Positions 50,962-55,088 of a stretch of 55,088 nucleotides of DNA are shown piece after piece. Origin of the DNA: Eubacterium sp. An11 (GTDB lineage Bacteria; Bacillota; Clostridia; Lachnospirales; Lachnospiraceae). The notes beneath the pieces were generated by a model that was not told the DNA's origin, made no database searches, and saw nothing but the letters and a program-made list of their open reading frames with translations. A program made the translations under genes and the position numbers. The DNA lies in contig NZ_NFLV01000021.1 in NCBI RefSeq assembly GCF_002161065.1, positions 1 through 55,088 on the forward strand, given 5' to 3'. The stretch's first letter is position 1; every line of letters begins with the position of its first letter.

Positions 50962-51495
50962 TTATAAATCAATCTTGTTTTTCTCCATCCAGAGTCTCAC
51001 TCTGCCTGAGAGGCTGTCCCCGCCGTCATTGATGATGCTTAAAACCTCTCTTACGTCCGATTTCGGACAAATGCGTTCCACGTCTCTTTGCATATTTCCC
51101 GGCACCCCTCCGCAGTGGGAACTGAACGGGAGCAGGACTTTTCCCGCCAGATTATTGTGATACAGCCAGGAAGCCAGCGGCGGCGCGATCGTCCCGCACC
51201 AGTTGGGAGAACCCACAAAAATCACGTCATATTCTTTTGGAAAATACGGCTGTGGAAGCAGACGGGGGCGGTAATTGCTGCGCACCTCCTGCCTCACCTG
51301 CGCGAGAAGTTCCGGGAACGACATGGGATAAGGCTGCCACGGATAGATTTCGCACAGATCGCCGTCTGAAAGTTTCTGAATCTCCCGGGCAATCCGATGG
51401 GTATTTCCCGAATATGAGTAAGAGACAATCAGTATTTTCTCTTTTTCCGGCTCTCTTTCTTCGTGTATGTACGTCATTTTCTTTTCCGTCTCCAT
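50962..51495 (-). CDS. Flavodoxin family protein
   Basis: A 177-residue cytoplasmic flavodoxin-like protein. After a charged N-terminus it has ILIVSYSYSGNTHRIAREI (FMN phosphate loop, about 21-39), VIFVGSPNWCGTIAPPLASWL near 92 and LPFSSHCGGVPGNMQRDV near 121, matching the flavodoxin_4 layout also seen in the lipoprotein at 49517. The ribosome site before the ATG at 51495 is modest (GAGGG). It lies between alcohol dehydrogenase and flavin reductase genes on the same strand and may shuttle electrons for the cluster. Confidence 0.9.
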   Translation of the reverse strand: METEKKMTYIHEEREPEKEKILIVSYSYSGNTHRIAREIQKLSDGDLCEIYPWQPYPMSFPELLAQVRQEVRSNYRPRLLPQPYFPKEYDVIFVGSPNWCGTIAPPLASWLYHNNLAGKVLLPFSSHCGGVPGNMQRDVERICPKSDVREVLSIINDGGDSLSGRVRLWMEKNKIDL

Positions 51496-51557
51496 ATTTT
51501 TATTGCCCTCATCATGATCCCTGTCTGTCCCCCGCCTGTCTTATTGCGGCAGCAGTT

Positions 51558-52715
51558 TTACAGACACATTCTAAGAATTTCAATGACATCTTCTTTGCCA
51601 AGAGGCACATAGGCGTCTTTCAGGCAGCCCACCTGCACGGCTTTTTCTGCCATCTGCTCAAATTTAGAACTGTCGATACCGAATTCTCCCAGCGTGGACG
51701 GAAGTCCGATTTTTTCAAAGAATTCTTCGGTGGCGTCAATCCCTTTTCTGGCAAGGGCAAATGTATCGTCTTCTCTGGCAAATCCCCACACATTTACCGC
51801 ATAGTCACAGAATTTATCCACAGTTTTATCCGATAAAATGTACCGCATCCACTTTGGTGTCAGCATGGCAAGACCGGCTCCGTGGGTGATGTCATAGTGG
51901 GCGGAAAGTTCATGCTCAATATAATGGCAGCTCCACATAAAGCTCTTTCCTGTGCTGGTGATCCCGTTGAGCGCCAGAGAGCTGGTCCACATGAGCTGCG
52001 CCCTCGCCTCATAATTTTCCGGATCCTCCAGAGCCATCGGCGTATATTTTATAGCGGAGCGGAGCAGGCCTTCCGCGATGGCATCCGGCACAAAAGCTTC
52101 CACTGTGTCAAAATAACTCTCAATGACATGGCTCATCATATCGGCAGAACCGGAGGCCGTCTGGTAAGGCGGCACCGTAAAGGTATTTTCCGGGTTCAGC
52201 ACAGCAATCTTTGGCAGGAGCGCCGGATGTCCCATCAGCAGCTTTTCATTGGTATCCATATTGGAAATGACAGCCGCACAGTCCATCTCGCTGCCCGTCG
52301 CCGCGATGGTCAGCACCACAGCAATTGGCAAAGCCTGTGTAATCCGGCCTTTTCCTGTCAGCAGATCCCAGGCGTCTCCGTCATAAAATGCTGCCGCCGC
52401 AATGGCTTTGGAGCAGTCGATGGTACTGCCGCCTCCCACTGCCAGGATCAGATCGACCCCTTCTCTTTTGCAGATATCCGCTCCTTCATTGACACTTTCC
52501 ACGCGGGGATTCGGGTCAATGCCGCCCAGCTCAAAAATCTCAAAATCACTGAGTAATTTTTTTATTTTGTCATATAATCCATTCTTTTTAATACTTCCTC
52601 CACCATAGGTCAGAAGAATCTTTTTTCCAAAAGAAGCAAGCTTCGCCGGAAGTTGCTCCTCCTGTCCTTTTCCGAATAATACATCGGTGGAAACACAAAA
52701 CTCAAAATTATTCAT
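51558..52715 (-). CDS. Iron-containing alcohol dehydrogenase (YqhD/BdhA type)
   Basis: A 385-residue group III alcohol dehydrogenase that reduces aldehydes with NAD(P)H. It has the nucleotide motif GGGSTIDCSKAIAAAAFY (GGGS near 94-97), AATGSEMD, and metal ligands in GSADMMSHVIESYF, the SCHYIEHELSAHYDITHGAGLA run and its two histidines. It is most like YqhD/BdhA butanol dehydrogenases, usually NADPH-dependent and active on short and toxic aldehydes. I use ATG 52715 (AAGGA nine bases upstream) rather than the GTG three bases earlier. First gene downstream of a LysR-adjacent promoter. Confidence 0.95.
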   Translation of the reverse strand: MNNFEFCVSTDVLFGKGQEEQLPAKLASFGKKILLTYGGGSIKKNGLYDKIKKLLSDFEIFELGGIDPNPRVESVNEGADICKREGVDLILAVGGGSTIDCSKAIAAAAFYDGDAWDLLTGKGRITQALPIAVVLTIAATGSEMDCAAVISNMDTNEKLLMGHPALLPKIAVLNPENTFTVPPYQTASGSADMMSHVIESYFDTVEAFVPDAIAEGLLRSAIKYTPMALEDPENYEARAQLMWTSSLALNGITSTGKSFMWSCHYIEHELSAHYDITHGAGLAMLTPKWMRYILSDKTVDKFCDYAVNVWGFAREDDTFALARKGIDATEEFFEKIGLPSTLGEFGIDSSKFEQMAEKAVQVGCLKDAYVPLGKEDVIEILRMCL

Positions 52716-52762
52716 CACATTCTTTCCTTTCTTTGAGACTTGTATTCATTTCTTACGCTTTT

Positions 52763-52809
52763 AGTATAACCATCCTTTATTTTCATGTAAAATACTTATG
52801 ATTTATCAT
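52763..52809 (-). promoter_or_regulatory. Alcohol dehydrogenase promoter with upstream palindrome
   Basis: On the minus strand TTTACA (complement of 52786-52791), a 17-bp spacer and TATACT (complement of 52763-52768) form a good promoter. A palindrome, ATGATAAATCAT (complement of 52798-52809), ends six bases upstream of the -35, where an activating LysR-type protein would bind. Confidence 0.6.
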
Positions 52810-52825
52810 TTCCCATACAAAAAAA

Positions 52826-52881
52826 GAATATAAAAATACAGCACCTGCCCATTTGGCAGGATCCACTGCATTTTTATATTC
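52826..52881 (-). terminator. Intrinsic terminator after lysR
   Basis: GAATATAAAAATACAG (52826-52841) pairs with CTGCATTTTTATATTC (52866-52881) with one mismatch, and an inner CCTGCC/GGCAGG stem lies inside. On the minus strand the arm itself gives TATTTTTATATTC after the inner stem. Confidence 0.85.
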
Positions 52882-52926
52882 TTTCGTCTTTCTCCTATTA
52901 CCGGAGATAACATGATGGAATTATCC

Positions 52927-53823
52927 TCACTCGCTCTCCCTGCTCTCATTTTTCAGCATATTGATTTCCTGAATAAACAGGGAAGTTACCGGAGTGAATA
53001 ACTGATTTTTCTTCCAGAGCAGAACACTCCGGGTAGTATGTTCCGGAACAATGGGCACAAAACGCAGGCTCGGACTGCTGTGAATGGCAAGAGCGCCATC
53101 CAGACAAAACGCACATCCCATACCGGCATCCACCATCAGCACCGCGTTGGATAAAAGGGTATAGTATAATGGAATCTGAAGCTCTCTCTCTTCCTTCCCG
53201 ATCCAGTTTAAAATCTCCGCCCGCACATTTTCTCTCAGGGGCAGGATCAGCGGATAAGCGGAAATCTCCTCCACGGATATCACTTCTCTCTGCGCCAGCG
53301 GATGCGTATCTTTCATGAGCACGCCCCAGGTCTCTTTCTGAGACAGTCGTATAAATTCATATTTTGTAGTATCCACCGGTTCCAGCAGAAGACCGATATC
53401 TATGAGACCTTTGTCCATTTTATCTTTGATATTATCCGCCATCTCATTATACAGATGGAACTGCACCAGCGGATATTTTTCTGAAAATCGTTTCATGATC
53501 TTTGCCAGCAGCCGGCTTCCCACCGCCTCTGTCGCTCCTATGGTGATTATGCCGCTGACCGCGTTGTCTCTCTCCGCAAACGCCTTTTCCGCCCGGTCCG
53601 CCAGTTCCACGATTTCCTCTGCTCTCTGGCGGAAAAATACGCCGTCATCGGTGAGAGTGACTCCCTTTTTCCCACGTACCATCAACACCGCTCCCAGCTC
53701 TCTTTCCAGCTCCATCAGCTGCCGGCTCAGAGTCGGCTGTGTCACATGCAGGATATCAGCGGCCCTGCTGATATTCCCCTCGTTGGCTGTTGTTAAAAAA
53801 TACCGTAGTGTACGAAGTTCCAT
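52927..53823 (-). CDS. LysR-family transcriptional regulator
   Basis: A 298-residue regulator. The winged HTH (about 1-60) reads MELRTLRYFLTTANEGNISRAADILHVTQPTLSRQLMELERELG, followed by a dimerisation helix and a periplasmic-binding-like effector domain (about 90-295) with GATEAVGSRLLAKIMKRF and a single-loop CAFCLDGAL segment. It is transcribed in the same direction as the alcohol dehydrogenase operon that follows its terminator. By analogy with LysR-aldehyde-reductase loci it probably activates those genes in response to electrophiles or carbonyls. The ATG at 53823 has GGGGGG; the longer frame to 53850 is unlikely. Confidence 0.92.
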   Translation of the reverse strand: MELRTLRYFLTTANEGNISRAADILHVTQPTLSRQLMELERELGAVLMVRGKKGVTLTDDGVFFRQRAEEIVELADRAEKAFAERDNAVSGIITIGATEAVGSRLLAKIMKRFSEKYPLVQFHLYNEMADNIKDKMDKGLIDIGLLLEPVDTTKYEFIRLSQKETWGVLMKDTHPLAQREVISVEEISAYPLILPLRENVRAEILNWIGKEERELQIPLYYTLLSNAVLMVDAGMGCAFCLDGALAIHSSPSLRFVPIVPEHTTRSVLLWKKNQLFTPVTSLFIQEINMLKNESRESE

Positions 53824-53887
53824 GGATATCCCCCCTGCCTTTCCTCTCAAATGCGGGCTGCTCTTCTGGTGTCCGTCTGATTTCCGT

Positions 53888-54889
53888 CTAGATCAAAATG
53901 TACGAATTGACTTCTCTCCCATTTTCCTCTTTCTTTATCTGCCGGATCTCTCCTCTGGCCTGTAGATATTCCAGATGTGCCAGGGTCTCCCCCACTGCAA
54001 ACCATTTCTGCCTGTTCGGAGCGTCTTTCCAGGCTTTTCCGCGCATGGACCAGGTAAGTCCTCCGGCAATTTCATAACCGGTAGCTCCGGGATGTTCTTT
54101 TAATACCTGCATGATCTGCCCGAGACGCTTTTCATGATGAGCGAGAATCTCTCCTACCCGGTCTTTGATCCTTTTATTAGCAAGACCCCGGTGAGCCGGA
54201 AGGGCCACCGCAATGTCAAATTCCAGCAGACGATCCAGGTTGTGCATGTACTGCTGCAGAGAATTATCCACTCCCGCCCACTTGGTGATATTTGGCGTAA
54301 TATCAAAAAGCAGGTGATCGGCAAGAAACATGATTTTCTTGTCTCTGATATAAAAAATCATCTGACCCGGCGTATGTCCCGGCATAAACAGCGCGGTGAG
54401 AACGGTGTCTCCCACCCTCACCTCATCTCCTTCCCGGAGAGTTGTCACAGGAAATGTGGCGTCCGGCAGATAAATACTGGCGGGATTTGTCTTAATGGCA
54501 TCCTGCAGTTCTTCCTCCGGGAATCCTTCCAGCCGGTACTGCTGATCAATCCGGCCAAGAAGATCCCCCTCTTTCATCCGGCGGTAATACTCATACTCTG
54601 TCTCTCCCATATAAATGGTGGTATCCGGATAATCGAAGGATGCTGCCAGACCGATATGATCAGAGTGCAGGTGAGTGATGAGCAGTTTTGTATGCTCCGG
54701 TGATACGCCAATCTCATGCAGTCCATCCATCAGTGCCCGGTGGCATTCCTCCATACGGAATCCGGTATCTATGACGGCACTTTCCCCGCCGTCCTTTATG
54801 ACATAACAATTGAGATTCTTTAAAGGATTCCCTGTAAGGGGGACGTTGATTCTGTATATTTCCGGATTACTGTATATCAATTCTGCCAT
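53888..54889 (-). CDS. MBL-fold metallo-hydrolase
   Basis: A 333-residue metallo-beta-lactamase-fold enzyme. The metal site is complete: THLHSDHIG (near 72-80), later His in MPGHTPGQM, Asp in FLADHLLFD and His in ALPAHRG. A C-terminal helical region with a winged-helix-like end (ETLAHLEYLQARGEIRQIKKEENG) follows, as in LACTB2/glyoxalase-II-like hydrolases. Substrates of this subgroup may be thioesters or nucleic acids; none is evident. It lies upstream of lysR on the same strand with a 64-base gap, so the two may be co-transcribed. Confidence 0.9.
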   Translation of the reverse strand: MAELIYSNPEIYRINVPLTGNPLKNLNCYVIKDGGESAVIDTGFRMEECHRALMDGLHEIGVSPEHTKLLITHLHSDHIGLAASFDYPDTTIYMGETEYEYYRRMKEGDLLGRIDQQYRLEGFPEEELQDAIKTNPASIYLPDATFPVTTLREGDEVRVGDTVLTALFMPGHTPGQMIFYIRDKKIMFLADHLLFDITPNITKWAGVDNSLQQYMHNLDRLLEFDIAVALPAHRGLANKRIKDRVGEILAHHEKRLGQIMQVLKEHPGATGYEIAGGLTWSMRGKAWKDAPNRQKWFAVGETLAHLEYLQARGEIRQIKKEENGREVNSYILI

Positions 54890-54984
54890 GTTTTGTTCTC
54901 TGTCCTTTCTCTTTTATTGCTTTTCTCACATCAATTCTTTTTAAACATAGCATAATTTTAGAGCCGCTGCAATGAACTGCTCCC

Positions 54985-55053
54985 CGTCAAGTAGACAATG
55001 AAAAAAATATAAATTTTTCCTGCCAGTAGATTAAAACTACTGGCAGATTTTAT
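54985..55053. other. Window-end intergenic sequence: possible IS terminus and hairpin
   Basis: CCCCGTCAAGTAGACAATGAAAA (about 54982-55004) resembles, from memory, the ends of IS3-like elements in related genomes, but no transposase is in view. CTGCCAGTAG (55020-55029) and CTACTGGCAG (55038-55047) form a 10-bp hairpin followed by ATTTTATG. No gene is visible from 54890 to the window end. Confidence 0.3.
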
Positions 55054-55088
55054 GCTGCCTGCAAATAAATTTCATGTTTTTCCATAGG

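Noticed and set aside
1-55088. tRNA or rRNA genes
   Set aside because: No T-arm GGTTCRA-type motif within a cloverleaf context and no rRNA sequence was recognised by eye; a tRNAscan-SE run would settle it.
54890-55088. A complete insertion sequence at the right edge
   Set aside because: Only a resemblance to an IS terminus is visible; no transposase or paired end lies inside the window.

Overview
The window looks like the chromosome of a gut anaerobe of the Lachnospiraceae (Blautia/Dorea/Ruminococcus-like Clostridia). The evidence is low-GC Firmicutes signals (AGGAGG ribosome sites, TTGACA/TATAAT promoters), a soluble [FeFe] hydrogenase, thiolase, glycogen synthase, GatCAB, and the rpmE-yqhQ-prmC-prfA gene order. 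Species cannot be named from sequence alone. Most of the window is core metabolism and translation; no rRNA, tRNA, CRISPR array, prophage or complete insertion sequence was recognised.

Layout. 1-4.2 kb: a structured repeat, an ArsC/Spx-like protein, uracil-DNA glycosylase (ung) preceded by a 229-bp tandem duplication, an orphan microcompartment pair (eutP-eutS) and metF. 4.2-13.2 kb: thrS, glmS, an HPr-like protein, an LTA-synthase-type sulfatase, a ketopantoate reductase and a Nudix hydrolase. 13.2-20.4 kb: gatCAB, a GNAT acetyltransferase, a zinc-ribbon/TPM pair and a D,D-carboxypeptidase. 21-31 kb: glgA, hisC, prfA-prmC-yqhQ, rpmE, a small uncharacterised XRE/CpXC region and bioY. 31-40.7 kb: a two-gene [FeFe] hydrogenase, thiolase, class II aldolase, a cytoplasmic parvulin and a phosphohexomutase. 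40.8-54.9 kb: an almost entirely minus-strand accessory block with MATE, cyclophilin-like lipoprotein, DUF3737, permease, aldo/keto reductase, DUF362 lipoprotein, five flavoprotein-type genes, iron alcohol dehydrogenase, LysR and an MBL-fold hydrolase. It looks like a LysR-controlled carbonyl/electrophile-reduction locus with several exported redox proteins.

The strongest novel signal is a family of modular, hairpin-forming elements at 20450-21063, 22767-23402 and 30560-31176 (614-636 bp), with a related single module at 1-327. Each full element is two inverted modules around a linker. Each module has a conserved core, while the paired arms differ between copies with compensatory changes. All four copies lie directly at the 3' end of a gene, within 0-3 bases of the stop codon, and one supplies the stop codon of bioY. 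I could not assign them to a known family.

Other points of interest are a hydrogenase partner that fuses a NuoF-type iron-sulfur domain to a GltD-type flavoprotein, two adjoining palindromes at the bioY promoter, an HPr with Asn at the regulatory Ser46 position, an internally deleted flavoprotein, and a structured terminator/leader upstream of gatC.
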